Source: Candidatus Methylomicrobium oryzae (lineage in GTDB: Bacteria > Pseudomonadota > Gammaproteobacteria > Methylococcales > Methylomonadaceae). Taken from it: a stretch of 56,646 nt of DNA. Shown in pieces: positions 34,837-46,340 of this stretch; the stretch's first letter is position 1; the number at the start of each line of letters is the position of its first letter. The DNA lies in assembly GCF_016745425.1 (NCBI RefSeq), contig NZ_JAERVK010000002.1:298833-355478 (forward strand). Reading direction: 5' to 3'. Position numbers and translations under genes: made by a program. The notes beneath the pieces are model-generated. The model saw only the letters and a program-made list of their open reading frames with translations, made no database searches and had not been told where the DNA came from.

Positions 34837-36450
34837 TCAACGGCCCTTGGTTTTAAGCGCGTTGATGCCGGTACCGGTCTTGACCTTGCCAACCCTTATT
34901 CCGATGGGTATCGACGTGGCCGCATCGCCTTGTTCGTCGGTCAATCTCGCGACGATCCGATAGACGCCCGGTTTTCTGTAGGCTTTGGTGAAGGTCTTGA
35001 TCGACGAAGGCGGTGTATCAAATTTGCCGTCGCCGTTCAAATCCCACTCGACCGCCATCTGCGACGCATCCCCGTCGGGATCCAGAGAAGACATGGCGCT
35101 CAGTGTCACTTTCTCGCGCACTCTCAACTGGCGTTTGCTGACTGCTACAAAGGGATGCGGCGCCCGGTTCGCCCCCTCTGGGCAGGCAAGCGATACGGCC
35201 GTGGAGCGTCCACGGTTCCCTTGCGTGTCGAACGCCTCGATGAGCCATTCGCTGATTTCGCCCGGCCGGTAATCGTAGGTCGCGAGCCTCGCGGTGACCG
35301 GATTTCCGGAGAGCGGCTCATCCGCTACCACATGGCCGTCTTTGATCAAAAGTGCCCCCGCCAAAGAAGACTCCGTATCCACAGCGGAAAACTCAATTCC
35401 GCACTGGCCGTTGACGATGACCGCCTGGTTTTGCGCCTGGATAGCAACTTGCGGAGGCGTATTGTCGGTAAACGATTTTCCGTTGTTGAAGAATCGGTTG
35501 TAATTGAGCTGCAATGCCGAGCCGCTGCTCAAACGCATGTCGTCGTTCGGGTAGGTTTTGGGAAAGAGGATGCCCCGGCTTCCCCGGAAGCCGTTCCCCA
35601 TTAGATTGCCGTTGAAATTGGTATCGTTGCGGAAATCATGCCAAAGTCCCAGCCCATGCCCCAATTCATGAAGAGCGCCGCCCATCGCGCTGGAGCTGGT
35701 CGAACTCAGCGTAGTTTCTTCGAAAGCGGGAAACGATATGCTCTGAACGAGCGGAAAAGGGCCTATCGCGGGAATGATCCGTCCGGCATAGGGCTGATCG
35801 TCGGTCAGAAACGTTTCGTTGAATCGGGCCAAGGTTTCCCCGGTGACGAGCCCGATTCCAGAGAACTCCGCGGCGGAACCGCCGAAAAAGGTCGAATCTT
35901 CCGTACCGTACAGAAATGAACCGTCCGGATTCTGAATTTGGGTTTCCGAGACGATGAGCACCAGTTCCCGAGGGTTCCAGAGCGTAAAACCGGCGGCGGC
36001 GACCGCAGCCAGAATTTTATTCCAGCGCTCCTGATACGGGCCCTGAAAGGCCGTATCGGGTTGCTCGACCCGAACCAGATTGATCCTTGGAATTAAAATG
36101 CTGGATTCGGTTTCGTAAATAAAACTTTTCGGGCCGTAGCCAAGGCGGGCCATTTCCTCCCTGAACCAGGCCTGCATCCTGACGATATAGCTTTGCAGCA
36201 TCCGTTCCGCTCCGGGCTGAATGGACCGGTTCGACGGGACCATATAAACGGCCTTGACCCGGTAGGTACCCCTATTCGGCGGTGATGGCGGTTCAATTGG
36301 CGGACGCAGTAGCCGATGCTCGGGATTTTCGCCCAATACTTGAGGGCTGGCGGCTGCCGCGAGCCCGGCAACAGCGAGCAGTCCCGCGATCAGGATGACT
36401 CGTAAGACGCAGCCTGGAGCTTGCCTGTAATGTAGTTTATAGATAGTCAT
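34837..36450 (-). CDS. Secreted metzincin-type zinc metalloprotease with C-terminal PKD domain
   Basis: The product has 537 residues from the ATG at 36450 (AAGGAG eight bases upstream; the frame is open to 36537). The signal peptide runs to about 34 (AGLAAAA). The zinc site is HELGHGLGLWH (261-271), HExxHxxGxxH with His261, Glu262, His265 and His271, and a downstream Met in GNLMGNG fits the Met-turn. The middle region (about 315-430) is Ig-like, and the last ~100 residues form a PKD-type domain (SSLDPDGDAS, VEWDLNGDGKFD, YRKPGVYRIVARLTD). Predicted extracellular protease; substrate unknown. Confidence 0.87.
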   Translation of the reverse strand: MTIYKLHYRQAPGCVLRVILIAGLLAVAGLAAAASPQVLGENPEHRLLRPPIEPPSPPNRGTYRVKAVYMVPSNRSIQPGAERMLQSYIVRMQAWFREEMARLGYGPKSFIYETESSILIPRINLVRVEQPDTAFQGPYQERWNKILAAVAAAGFTLWNPRELVLIVSETQIQNPDGSFLYGTEDSTFFGGSAAEFSGIGLVTGETLARFNETFLTDDQPYAGRIIPAIGPFPLVQSISFPAFEETTLSSTSSSAMGGALHELGHGLGLWHDFRNDTNFNGNLMGNGFRGSRGILFPKTYPNDDMRLSSGSALQLNYNRFFNNGKSFTDNTPPQVAIQAQNQAVIVNGQCGIEFSAVDTESSLAGALLIKDGHVVADEPLSGNPVTARLATYDYRPGEISEWLIEAFDTQGNRGRSTAVSLACPEGANRAPHPFVAVSKRQLRVREKVTLSAMSSLDPDGDASQMAVEWDLNGDGKFDTPPSSIKTFTKAYRKPGVYRIVARLTDEQGDAATSIPIGIRVGKVKTGTGINALKTKGR

Positions 36451-36776
36451 CCCTACTCTCCTTGCCTTAGGGTTCATTCTCGCCATTAAGCGCCTAACAA
36501 TAATAGTCAGGGGAACTGTAATCCGGAAGTCCTTCATTTGCCGGATTTACCAGAGAGAGGTGCTGTTCATGTATGTTACGCGCTTAATTTTCTTATAATC
36601 ATCCACATCCGAATTTATTAAATTTTTATTAAGACGATATCAGAAACCTTAAATCCTTCTGTGCGCTATGCCTCATAAGGATGGGGCAATCGGAAGACGC
36701 GCCGTTGGTATTGATATTACTTAACCGGATAAAATTGCCAGGGCAGAAAATGGGGCGGGAACAAAAACCTGGTTTT
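36451..36776. other. AT-rich intergenic region upstream of the metalloprotease
   Basis: About 326 bases with no gene. It likely holds the metalloprotease promoter (AT-rich stretch near 36570-36640). No operator or repeat recognised. Confidence 0.4.
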
Positions 36777-37163
36777 TCAGGACCACCGTAGATCGTGAAT
36801 ATCGGGATCCGCTTCGAGAATTTGCCGTAAAGCTTCCGCTACTTGATTGACTTGAGCGCCGGTGGCGATTTTTTTGAACCACCGCCTGACGAATGGCCTG
36901 GACGGCTCGATAAAACATAAAAAGTCGTGGGGCTGATCGTATTGGTGGCCGCAGCCGATCCATAGCGGGAATTCGGGATTTTCAAGCTCGACCGTCCAGC
37001 CCCAGTCTTCCGCGCCGACCGCGGTTACCTTAAAGCCATGAAGCAGGAGCCGTTCTTGAAGGTACTCAGCCAGTCGCTTTCCCCACAAGCCGGGGTTGAT
37101 ATCGGCTTCTTCGCCAGGATACGGCGGAAATTTGTCCGATTTGAATTCGACCCGTGTTTTCAT
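36777..37163 (-). CDS. Conserved hypothetical cytoplasmic protein
   Basis: The product has 128 residues. It starts MKTRVEFKSDKFPPYPGEEA and contains NPGLWGKRLAEYLQERLLLHGF, EDWGWTVEL and a Trp/Gly/His-rich centre (LWIGCGHQYDQPHDFLCFIE). I recognise the general look of a small conserved proteobacterial protein but no named domain. No signal peptide or membrane segment. Monocistronic as far as can be seen. Confidence 0.7.
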   Translation of the reverse strand: MKTRVEFKSDKFPPYPGEEADINPGLWGKRLAEYLQERLLLHGFKVTAVGAEDWGWTVELENPEFPLWIGCGHQYDQPHDFLCFIEPSRPFVRRWFKKIATGAQVNQVAEALRQILEADPDIHDLRWS

Positions 37164-39116
<1,953 letters not shown>

Positions 39117-39881
39117 ATGGCGGGACGATTAGCCGGGAAAAACGCGATCGTGACCGGCGGCGGGGCCGGCATCGGCCGGGCGATCGCCGAATTGTTCGGG
39201 TGCGAAGGGGCGCGTATTGCGATTCTCGACCGGGACTTTGAGCTGGGGAAAACGGTGCAAGCCGCGCTTCGCGCCGAAGGGATCGACGCCGAGGCCTACG
39301 GCGCCGACGTGACCGATCCGGAAGGGGTCGCGGCCGCGGTGGCCGCGTTTGCGGACCAGTGCGGCGGCAGGATTCATGTGCTGGTCAATAATGCCGGCAT
39401 CGCCGAATTCTCCGATTTCGAACAAACGGCGCTCGCTGCCTGGAACCGGGTCATGGCGGTCAATGCGACCGGCACCTTTCTTTGCTCGCAGGCGGTGTTG
39501 CCGCTGATGAAACAGCACGGCGGCGCGATCGTCAACATGGCTTCCGTCGCCGGATTGATCGGCATTCCGAAAATGCCCGCCTATTGCGCCTCGAAGGCGG
39601 CAGTGATCGGCCTGACCCGGCAGATGGCGGCGGATTACACCGCCCAGGGCATCCGGGTCAACTGCATTTGCCCCGGGCGCATCGCCGGCACCGAATTGGA
39701 CCGCTGGATCATGGCGATGGATAGCATGGATGCGACCCGCGCCAAAATGGCCAAGTACCCGATCGGCCGTTTCGGCAAGCCGGAAGAAATTGCGCAGGCG
39801 GCGCTTTTCCTGGCTTCGGACGAATCCGCTTTTATGTCCGGGGCGGTATTGACCGTCGACGGCGGGATGACCGCGCTCTGA
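39117..39881 (+). CDS. Short-chain dehydrogenase/reductase paired with the 2-KPCC homologue
   Basis: The 254-residue product is a classical SDR: TGGGAGIG (13-20), Asp38 at the end of beta-2 (favouring NAD+), NNAG (91-94), and the catalytic Ser143 with YCASK (Tyr156, Lys160). It ends in the family string VDGGMTAL. It starts directly after the upstream stop, so the two are translationally linked. In epoxypropane metabolism the equivalent SDRs oxidise hydroxypropyl-CoM to the ketone used by 2-KPCC. The sulfonate-binding Arg expected just before the active-site Tyr is absent here (IPKMPAY); Arg196 in ELDRW could substitute. A related but different hydroxyalkyl thioether is therefore plausible. 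Confidence 0.88.
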   Translation: MAGRLAGKNAIVTGGGAGIGRAIAELFGCEGARIAILDRDFELGKTVQAALRAEGIDAEAYGADVTDPEGVAAAVAAFADQCGGRIHVLVNNAGIAEFSDFEQTALAAWNRVMAVNATGTFLCSQAVLPLMKQHGGAIVNMASVAGLIGIPKMPAYCASKAAVIGLTRQMAADYTAQGIRVNCICPGRIAGTELDRWIMAMDSMDATRAKMAKYPIGRFGKPEEIAQAALFLASDESAFMSGAVLTVDGGMTAL

Positions 39882-39952
39882 ATCCCGTCCTTGAAGCGGT
39901 AGGGGTGGCGACTCAGCGTATTCATACCGCCTTTTTCATAAAGCCTTGTCCG

Positions 39953-40531
39953 TCAAACCGACACCAGCGACACGAGGTAGTGTATGTTGAGATGCAGGAT
40001 GAAGCGCACCTGCCTTAGGCTGACCGATTGGTCTAGCAGTGCGGCCTGAATTGCTTCTTGCGCGGTGCAGGGGCTGTCCGACACCGGCACGCCCACGTAT
40101 TCGCCCGTATGTTGGGCGCACAATCGGTCGATGATCCTGCGTATCCCTTGAGAGGACAGCAAGTATCTGTGCCGTTCCACCGGCACGCGCACTCGTTCCG
40201 TGAAATAGCGTTCGTCGAGCGCATCTTCCCAAGGATCGAAATCTTCATCCTGGTACCGAACCGTTTTCCAGTCCCGCCTTAACCACTGCGAAATGGGAAG
40301 GTTCGTGCGCGTCGCCGAAAGCAGCTGCAGGATCGCGTAAGAGACCACCGAAGAACACGCGAGCAGCTCATTCATCTGGCAGAGCGTTTCTTCGTCCCAT
40401 TCCAGCGGGATGATCAGCCGGGGCTCGTAAAAGACGCACCCGTTGATTACTTTTCTGTTTCTGGGTTGGTAAAGGCGCGCCGCCCGATGGATTTCGGACG
40501 CCGTATATTTAAGAGAAGCAGATGCCGTCAT
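39953..40531 (-). CDS. Hypothetical protein, ~192 residues
   Basis: The start at 40531 follows a GGAG site. The sequence (KYTASEIHRAARLYQPRNRK, PLEWDEETLCQMNELL, QWLRRDWKTVRY, FTERVRVPVERHRYLLSSQG) has no signal peptide and no membrane segment. The RVRVPVERHRYL segment loosely recalls chorismate-lyase-like proteins, but the resemblance is too weak to name. It is convergent with the SDR gene, 71 bases apart. Confidence 0.65.
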   Translation of the reverse strand: MTASASLKYTASEIHRAARLYQPRNRKVINGCVFYEPRLIIPLEWDEETLCQMNELLACSSVVSYAILQLLSATRTNLPISQWLRRDWKTVRYQDEDFDPWEDALDERYFTERVRVPVERHRYLLSSQGIRRIIDRLCAQHTGEYVGVPVSDSPCTAQEAIQAALLDQSVSLRQVRFILHLNIHYLVSLVSV

Positions 40532-41115
40532 ATTTGTCTCCTCTCTTCCGGCTCTGGCGGTATCGTACCGGTGGAACGATACCTGAAAATTCGCCCGTCA
40601 CTGTGGAATCTGATTACTCAATTGGATGAGCTGCGGCAAACGAGAGTTCGGCAATCCCCCGATTCTTTTTTTACTTCACGCAAGCTGAAAACTTATGGCA
40701 GGCGCACCGTCGGCTAAGGATTTGATCGATCACCACTTCCCCCTTGTTCTCCCGCCGCGCATTCATCGTGATACACCCTTTGCCCGGCTTGGGTTATCCC
40801 CCAGCTCTGTAGGGTACGCTGCGCGTACCATTGGGGATGAAAAGGTACGCACTCGGCATTTGCTCCTGCATCCCTGCAGCCTCTGTAGGGTACGCTGTGC
40901 GTACCATTGAAGGTTGAAAAGGTACGCACAGCGTACCCTACAACTGAAGTTTGAATGAGCAACGGCGGTAATGCTGTGTTTTAACAGGGAATTTTTTGAT
41001 TTGGCCGGGCTCTTACTTAGGTATCGACCGGTTCGCTTGCGGCGAAAAGCGAAGTCCAAAATCGGTTAAGGAATTTCGGTTGAGATATTCGTAGCTTCGG
41101 ATGGGGGTATGGACA
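40532..41115. other. Intergenic region with type A REPs
   Basis: This 584-bp gap upstream of the GH15 gene contains one single and one paired type A REP (listed separately). I see no coding sequence. The stretch 40950-41110 is the likely GH15 promoter region, but no clear -35/-10 was found. Confidence 0.45.
40808..40942. repeat. REP cluster, type A: one single REP plus one REPIN
   Basis: A single REP at 40808-40829 (starting TGTAGGGTACGC) is followed by a complete REPIN with perfect 22-bp arms at 40884-40905 and 40921-40942. Both are preceded by CTC, and the spacers are related (attgggga/attgaagg then aaaagg), so the first looks like a truncated tandem copy of the second. Same type as the pair at 3572-3650. 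Confidence 0.85.
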
Positions 41116-42897
41116 ATGAGTACGCTCGAGCTTGGTGTGGTCGGCAATTGCGGTTTCAGCGCCCTGATAGACCGGCGCGGGCGCGTCGTCTGGTGCTGTA
41201 TTCCCCGCTTCGACGGCGACCCCGTCTTTTGCAGTCTGATTAACGGCGATAATCCTGACGGCGGTTTCATGGATGTGACGGTCGATAATCTGGACCGCGC
41301 CGAACAGCATTACGAAGAGAATACGGCGATTCTGGTGACCCGGCTCTTCGATCGCAACGGTGTGGGCGTCGAGATTACCGACTTTGCCCCCCGCCGCGTC
41401 CATTACGACCGCGTCTACCGTCCTACGATGCTGATCCGCCGCTTGCGCCCCCTGAACGGCGCGCCGCGTTTACGCGTCAGGGTCAGGCCCACGCATGATT
41501 ATGGGGCTGAACGCATGCGCGCGATCCACGGCTCCAATCATATCCGTTTTCTGGCGCCGGATTTGACGTTGCGCCTGACTACCGATCTGCCGATTTCCTA
41601 CGTTCTGACCGAAACGCCGTTTCTGCTGGAGGGACCGGCCGACCTGCTGCTGGGGCCCGACGTGCCGCTGCGCCATTCCATCACCAGCGCGGCGCGCGAG
41701 CAGTACGAGCAGACCCGCAAGTACTGGCTGGAATGGACGCGCAGCCTGTCCATTCCTTATCAATGGCAGGACGCGGTGATCCGTTCTGCGATCACGCTCA
41801 AGCTTTGCAGCTTCGAGGAAAGCGGCGCCGTGATCGCCGCGATGACAACCTCCATTCCCGAAGCCCCCTTCTCCACCCGCAATTGGGATTACCGGTTCTG
41901 CTGGCTCCGGGATGCCTATTTCGTGATCAATGCCTTGAACCGGCTGGGGGCGACCCGGACGATGGAGAAATATCTGACCTACATCATCAACATCGCCGCC
42001 AGCGTCGACAATGTCCAGCTCCAGCCGGTCTACGGCGTGACGCTCGAACATATCCTCCTGGAACGGGAGGTCGAGACTTTGGCAGGCTATCGCGGCGACG
42101 GTCCGGTGCGGACGGGCAACCTGGCCTATAAGCAAATCCAGAACGACATCTACGGCAGCATCATCCTGGCCGCAACCCAGAGTTTTTTCGACCGCCGCCT
42201 GGTCCATCCGGGCAACCGCGGTTTATTCGACCGCCTGGAGCTGATCGGAGAGCAGTGCAGGCGGCTTTACGACCGGCCGGATGCCGGCATTTGGGAGTTC
42301 CGCGGCATCGCGAGGGTACATACGTTTTCTGCGGTAATGTGCTGGGCGGGATGCGATCGGCTGAGCCGCATCGCCGCCCAATTGGGGCTCGACGAACGGG
42401 CCGGGTACTGGCGCGGCGAGGCCGAAGCGATCCGCCAATCGATCTTTGCGCACGCCTACGACGGAAAGCGCAACACCTTCGTCGGCAGTTTCGGCGGCAG
42501 CGAAATGGATGCCAGCCTTCTGCTTCTGCATGACCTGCAGTTTCTGGCCGCGGACGATCCCAAATTCATCGGCACGGTCGAAGCGGTGGAACGGGCTTTG
42601 CGGCGGGGAAACCATATGATGCGCTATGCCGAACAGGACGATTTCGGTTTTCCCGAGCATGCCTTCAATATCTGCACCTTCTGGATGATCGGTGCGCTGG
42701 CGGCGATCGGCCGGTGCGGCGACGCCACCGCCATGTTCGAAGAAATGCTGCGCTGCCGCAATCATCTGGGGTTGTTGTCGGAGGATACCGATCCGCAAAC
42801 CGGCGAACTGTGGGGCAACTTTCCCCAGGCGTATTCGATGGTGGGATTGATCCATTCGGCCAGGGTACTGTCGACGCCTTGGGAGGAAGCCTTCTGA
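41116..42897 (+). CDS. Glycoside hydrolase family 15 protein (glucoamylase/trehalase-like)
   Basis: The product has 593 residues from the ATG at 41116 (an upstream ATG at 41101 is possible). It has the GH15 layout of bacterial cytosolic members: an N-terminal beta-sandwich domain (GNCGFSALIDRRGRVVWCCI, RFDGDPVFCSLI), then an (alpha/alpha)6 barrel with STRNWDYRFCWLRDA and the C-terminal catalytic Glu region SEDTDPQTGELWGNFPQAYS. The family includes glucoamylase, glucodextranase and acid trehalase. Here the likely substrate is an alpha-glucan or trehalose. No signal peptide. It lacks neighbours in glycogen or trehalose metabolism. Confidence 0.9.
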   Translation: MSTLELGVVGNCGFSALIDRRGRVVWCCIPRFDGDPVFCSLINGDNPDGGFMDVTVDNLDRAEQHYEENTAILVTRLFDRNGVGVEITDFAPRRVHYDRVYRPTMLIRRLRPLNGAPRLRVRVRPTHDYGAERMRAIHGSNHIRFLAPDLTLRLTTDLPISYVLTETPFLLEGPADLLLGPDVPLRHSITSAAREQYEQTRKYWLEWTRSLSIPYQWQDAVIRSAITLKLCSFEESGAVIAAMTTSIPEAPFSTRNWDYRFCWLRDAYFVINALNRLGATRTMEKYLTYIINIAASVDNVQLQPVYGVTLEHILLEREVETLAGYRGDGPVRTGNLAYKQIQNDIYGSIILAATQSFFDRRLVHPGNRGLFDRLELIGEQCRRLYDRPDAGIWEFRGIARVHTFSAVMCWAGCDRLSRIAAQLGLDERAGYWRGEAEAIRQSIFAHAYDGKRNTFVGSFGGSEMDASLLLLHDLQFLAADDPKFIGTVEAVERALRRGNHMMRYAEQDDFGFPEHAFNICTFWMIGALAAIGRCGDATAMFEEMLRCRNHLGLLSEDTDPQTGELWGNFPQAYSMVGLIHSARVLSTPWEEAF

Positions 42898-42921
42898 ATG
42901 TTTTTTCCCGCCCAGGCTCTC

Positions 42922-43083
42922 TCAACCTCGGCAAGGGAGGCTTCGCTCGAACGCGGCGGTGAACTCTAGAAAACGGTAATCGACCGGTTTGCCGCTCGTG
43001 TCGAAAGATCTCTCGATAATGCAAAAAGTCCTCGTCGATCGCGTCGGAAAGCGTCCGGAGCCGTTGTTTATGCTATCCGTCAT
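42922..43083 (-). pseudogene. Remnant of a PAS-domain sensor protein
   Basis: Just downstream of the CheB-CheR gene, one minus-strand frame reads QRLRTLSDAIDEDF and the next frame continues FCIIERSFDTSGKPVDYRFL then EFTAAFE. This is the start of a PAS domain of the type (DEGFCIIE..GKPVDYRFLEVNPAFE) found in hybrid kinases. A single-base shift in the A-run near 43023-43027 breaks it, and the match ends after AAFE. A decayed kinase gene, or a lost 3' extension of the CheBR gene, is inferred. Confidence 0.6.
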
Positions 43084-43094
43084 GCATTCTCTGT

Positions 43095-46000
43095 TCACCG
43101 CCGGCTGATGTCGCGGAAGGTGACGATACCGCCCGTGATGTTTCCCTTTGCATCCCGGATCGGGCCTGCATTGCAGAGCACCGGGACGTGCCGCCCATCC
43201 TTGCGGACGATTACCCAAACTTCGTCCCGGACAGTTTCGCCGTTTCGGATCGAGCGCACCAGCGGGAGCTCGTCATCGTCAGGCTGGGTGACCCCATCGG
43301 CACGGCAGATGCCCCATTGCTCTGCCAGTTTGCCGTAGGCGACTTTCAGCTGCCTGTCCGGCTTGCCGGTCATCTCCCGACCGGTCCGGCTGATCATCCG
43401 GATTTTCGCGTCAGGGGCGTCCGCGATGACGATTCCTTCGGGCAGATATTCCATCAAGGCGGCCAGCATCCGGTCGCCTTGCTCCGCGCTGGCCAAGGTT
43501 TGGCGCAACGTCTCTTCGGTGCGTTTGCGGTCGGTGGTTTCCCAGGCGGTCGTGATCAATCCCCAGCCTGCGTCTCCGGGCAGCGCGATCCGGAATACGG
43601 ACCAGCTGAAGTAAACTTTTTCCCCTGGGCCGTTTTCGGAGCTTTTTACTTTATAAAAGGCATCCGTCACGGAAAACGGTTTTCCGGTTTCCGCGACATT
43701 CAGGAAGAGCTTTTCTATCTCCGCTTCCTCCGGCCATACCTCGCGAAGGGTCTTGCCCACCATTTCTCTTTGCGGCGCTAATTCCTGATATTTCGGATTG
43801 GCCAGCAAGATGTTCATATCCGAGGCGCGCACGATGTTGACCGCGACCGGCAAATGGTCGAGAACCGTTTTCAGCAGGTTGTGCTGAGCCTGAGCCTCCT
43901 CTTCGGCCCGTTTGTGTTCGGTTATGTCGGTGAAGGTAATGGCGACGCCGGCGGTTTTGTCGTTACCGATATGAAAAGGGCCGATCCGGCGCAAATACCA
44001 GCGCCCCTCCATATTGCGCACCTCCCCTTCGAGGGGTTCGCCCGCCCGTATCACGGCCTGCACATCGTCAATGAAATGGGGATCGACAAACCGCGGCTCA
44101 AGGTCGGTAATCTGCCGGCCGGTATCGCACGGCCGCAACGGAAACAGTTCGCCGATGGCCGGGGTAAACCAGCGTACGCGCAGTTCCTTATCCAGGAACA
44201 AGGTCATCACGGCGCCGCTGCTGAGCACGTGGCTCTGTGTTTCCAGTTCCTGGATCTTGTCGCGCAGCTGGGCATTGATGTCGTTGATCTCCTCATTGCC
44301 GAGATTGAGCTGGTCATTGACGGCTCGGAGCTCTTCATTCAGCACCTGGAGTTCTTCGCGGGAGGCTGCCAGCTCTTCGATCGTGAGGCTCAGCGTATCG
44401 CACCAGCAGGTTGAACCCGGTTCGGTCGCAAAAACGTCCGGCATGGCCTGCCCGGAGCTGTTCCGGGGGGCGAGGGCGCCGGACCCGTTCGAGCGTATGA
44501 ACGAAACCAATAGGCGGGATGCGCTCTTCTCTTCTCCGGACTGGATCGGCGTAAGCTTGATGCGCAACGTGCACTCGTCCGTTTGGGGGGCCCTCAGGCC
44601 GTTCACTGTCACCGGTTGTTGCTCGGCCAGGGCATTTTGAGCCGCAATTCGAATATCGGCAGCCCAGGCGGGGGAAACCATCGCCAACAGGTTCAGGGTC
44701 GGCTGTCCCGGCGGCAGCCGCAGGAAAGAAGAGGTATCGCCGTAGATGTGAAGCATGTTGAACTGCAGATCGATCAACACGGACGGAAGATCGAATTCTC
44801 CCAATACCGCCGGATGCGCACTTTCAGCGCGGAGGGTGGCGTTTGTGTGTGAGGGCGGGGGCCGCCTCAGGTGTTTCGGAAACCGGACAGGACTATTTTC
44901 CAGTGGGGCTACTTTTCGGTAGATGCCCCGGAGCATCGATACGGCTTCGAAACCGCCCTGTTTTAATGGCAGGGATTCGCCACGGCCCAGGAACAGGCAG
45001 CCGCCCATCCGCAGCGAGGCATGCAGCAGCGTCACCACCTGCTGCTGTGCGTAGGGTTCCAAATAGATCAGAACGTTTCGGCAAGTGACCAGATCCATAT
45101 CAGAGAAAGGCGGATCCGCAAGCAGGTGTTGCGGCGCGAACACCAACTTTTCCCTGAGGCTCTTTTTGATCCGGTACTTTCCGTCGTAGGGATAAAAAAA
45201 GCGCATCCGGCGTTCCGGTGAAATGCTCTCGACCGCAGCGGCGGAAAATACGCCGTGCCTGGCGCAGGCGACGATATTCGGCGACGCATCGGTCGCAAAA
45301 ATCCGGAAATCGGCCGGTTCGCCCAGTCGCTCGATCTGTCCGGTCAGCAGCATCGCGACCGAATACGCTTCTTCGCCCGAGGAACAGGCCGGCGTCCAAA
45401 CCCGTACGGAACGGTCTCCGCGGTGATCCCGTATCAAGGGCGCGATCACTTCGCTTTCAAGCATGTCCCATGCCTCCGGATCGCGGAAGAACTCGGTTAC
45501 GTGAATCGGTAAGCTCCGGACCAGCGTTTCCAGTTCGGCCGGTTCCTCGCGCAGCAGCGCGGCGTAATCGTGGGGCCGGTCGATGCGCCGCACACGCATA
45601 CGCTGCTGAATCTGCCAGAACAGCGGGCTGAACTTGTAACCGCTCATATCCGAGCCGATATGGCGGCGGATCAGCATCAGAATCTCCTCCAGCGGTTGCG
45701 CGATGTCTTCCGATTCCGTAGCCGCCGGCGGATGCACCGCCGCAACGGAAGTGTGGGCAAGCAATTCACGGGCGATCGCATCTACCGGCAGAATATGATT
45801 TGCCGTACCGGTCGCGATCGCGGCACAAGGCATGCCGCCGTGCATTGCTGTAGTCGGGTTCTGTACGAAAACGGTGCCGCCTGCCTGGTGGATCCGGATG
45901 GCGCCTTCCGCGCCGTCGCTGCCGGTACCGGAGAGTATCACCGCGATGGCTTTGTTACCGCAGTCTGCGGCCAGGCTTTTGAAGAAAATATTGATAATGT

Positions 46001-46340
46001 CGATGCAAACCTTGGCGTTGGCGGGAAACGGGCGGCTCCGCAGCCTACCTTGATCCAGGTCCAGCGCTTCGCCCGGGGCGATCGTATAGACGTGATCGGG
46101 TTCTACCTGCATGCCGTCCCGGGCTTCGCAGACAGGCAGACGGCACACCTTTCCGAGCAGTTCGGGAAGATGGCTCGTATGGTCGGGCGGCAGATGCTGT
46201 ATTACCACAAATGCCAGCCCGGTCTGGGGCGGTAGGACGGAAAACAGGTTTTGCAGTGCCTCGATGCCGCCGGCCGATGCGCCGATGCCGACTACCGGAA
46301 AGCCCGGCGTTTTTTGTCCATTATTGTCATTAACCGACAT
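43095..46340 (-). CDS. CheB-CheR fusion with C-terminal PAS domains
   Basis: The product has 1,081 residues with GAGG upstream of the start. The CheB methylesterase domain (about 12-195) has Ser22 in GASAGG, His49 in QHLPPDH and Asp142 in GTGSDG. The CheR methyltransferase (about 215-480) has THVTEFFRD-like IHVTEFFRD, the SAM loop WTPACSSGEEAYSVAML and CRNVLIYLEP. A long coiled coil (651-702, IEELAASREELQVLNEELRA) follows, then three PAS/PAC domains (about 710-1080), each ending in a TDITEHKR-, ETTDRKR- or FRDISRR-type string. No receiver or kinase domain. Such fusions modify receptor-like proteins or signal in non-chemotaxis pathways. No chemoreceptor is nearby; a kinase remnant lies downstream. 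Confidence 0.93.
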   Translation of the reverse strand: MSVNDNNGQKTPGFPVVGIGASAGGIEALQNLFSVLPPQTGLAFVVIQHLPPDHTSHLPELLGKVCRLPVCEARDGMQVEPDHVYTIAPGEALDLDQGRLRSRPFPANAKVCIDIINIFFKSLAADCGNKAIAVILSGTGSDGAEGAIRIHQAGGTVFVQNPTTAMHGGMPCAAIATGTANHILPVDAIARELLAHTSVAAVHPPAATESEDIAQPLEEILMLIRRHIGSDMSGYKFSPLFWQIQQRMRVRRIDRPHDYAALLREEPAELETLVRSLPIHVTEFFRDPEAWDMLESEVIAPLIRDHRGDRSVRVWTPACSSGEEAYSVAMLLTGQIERLGEPADFRIFATDASPNIVACARHGVFSAAAVESISPERRMRFFYPYDGKYRIKKSLREKLVFAPQHLLADPPFSDMDLVTCRNVLIYLEPYAQQQVVTLLHASLRMGGCLFLGRGESLPLKQGGFEAVSMLRGIYRKVAPLENSPVRFPKHLRRPPPSHTNATLRAESAHPAVLGEFDLPSVLIDLQFNMLHIYGDTSSFLRLPPGQPTLNLLAMVSPAWAADIRIAAQNALAEQQPVTVNGLRAPQTDECTLRIKLTPIQSGEEKSASRLLVSFIRSNGSGALAPRNSSGQAMPDVFATEPGSTCWCDTLSLTIEELAASREELQVLNEELRAVNDQLNLGNEEINDINAQLRDKIQELETQSHVLSSGAVMTLFLDKELRVRWFTPAIGELFPLRPCDTGRQITDLEPRFVDPHFIDDVQAVIRAGEPLEGEVRNMEGRWYLRRIGPFHIGNDKTAGVAITFTDITEHKRAEEEAQAQHNLLKTVLDHLPVAVNIVRASDMNILLANPKYQELAPQREMVGKTLREVWPEEAEIEKLFLNVAETGKPFSVTDAFYKVKSSENGPGEKVYFSWSVFRIALPGDAGWGLITTAWETTDRKRTEETLRQTLASAEQGDRMLAALMEYLPEGIVIADAPDAKIRMISRTGREMTGKPDRQLKVAYGKLAEQWGICRADGVTQPDDDELPLVRSIRNGETVRDEVWVIVRKDGRHVPVLCNAGPIRDAKGNITGGIVTFRDISRR

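Noticed and set aside
40800-40945. Direct and inverted repeats that could be read as a short CRISPR array
   Set aside because: The repeats are palindromic REPs with no regular unique spacers and no cas genes.
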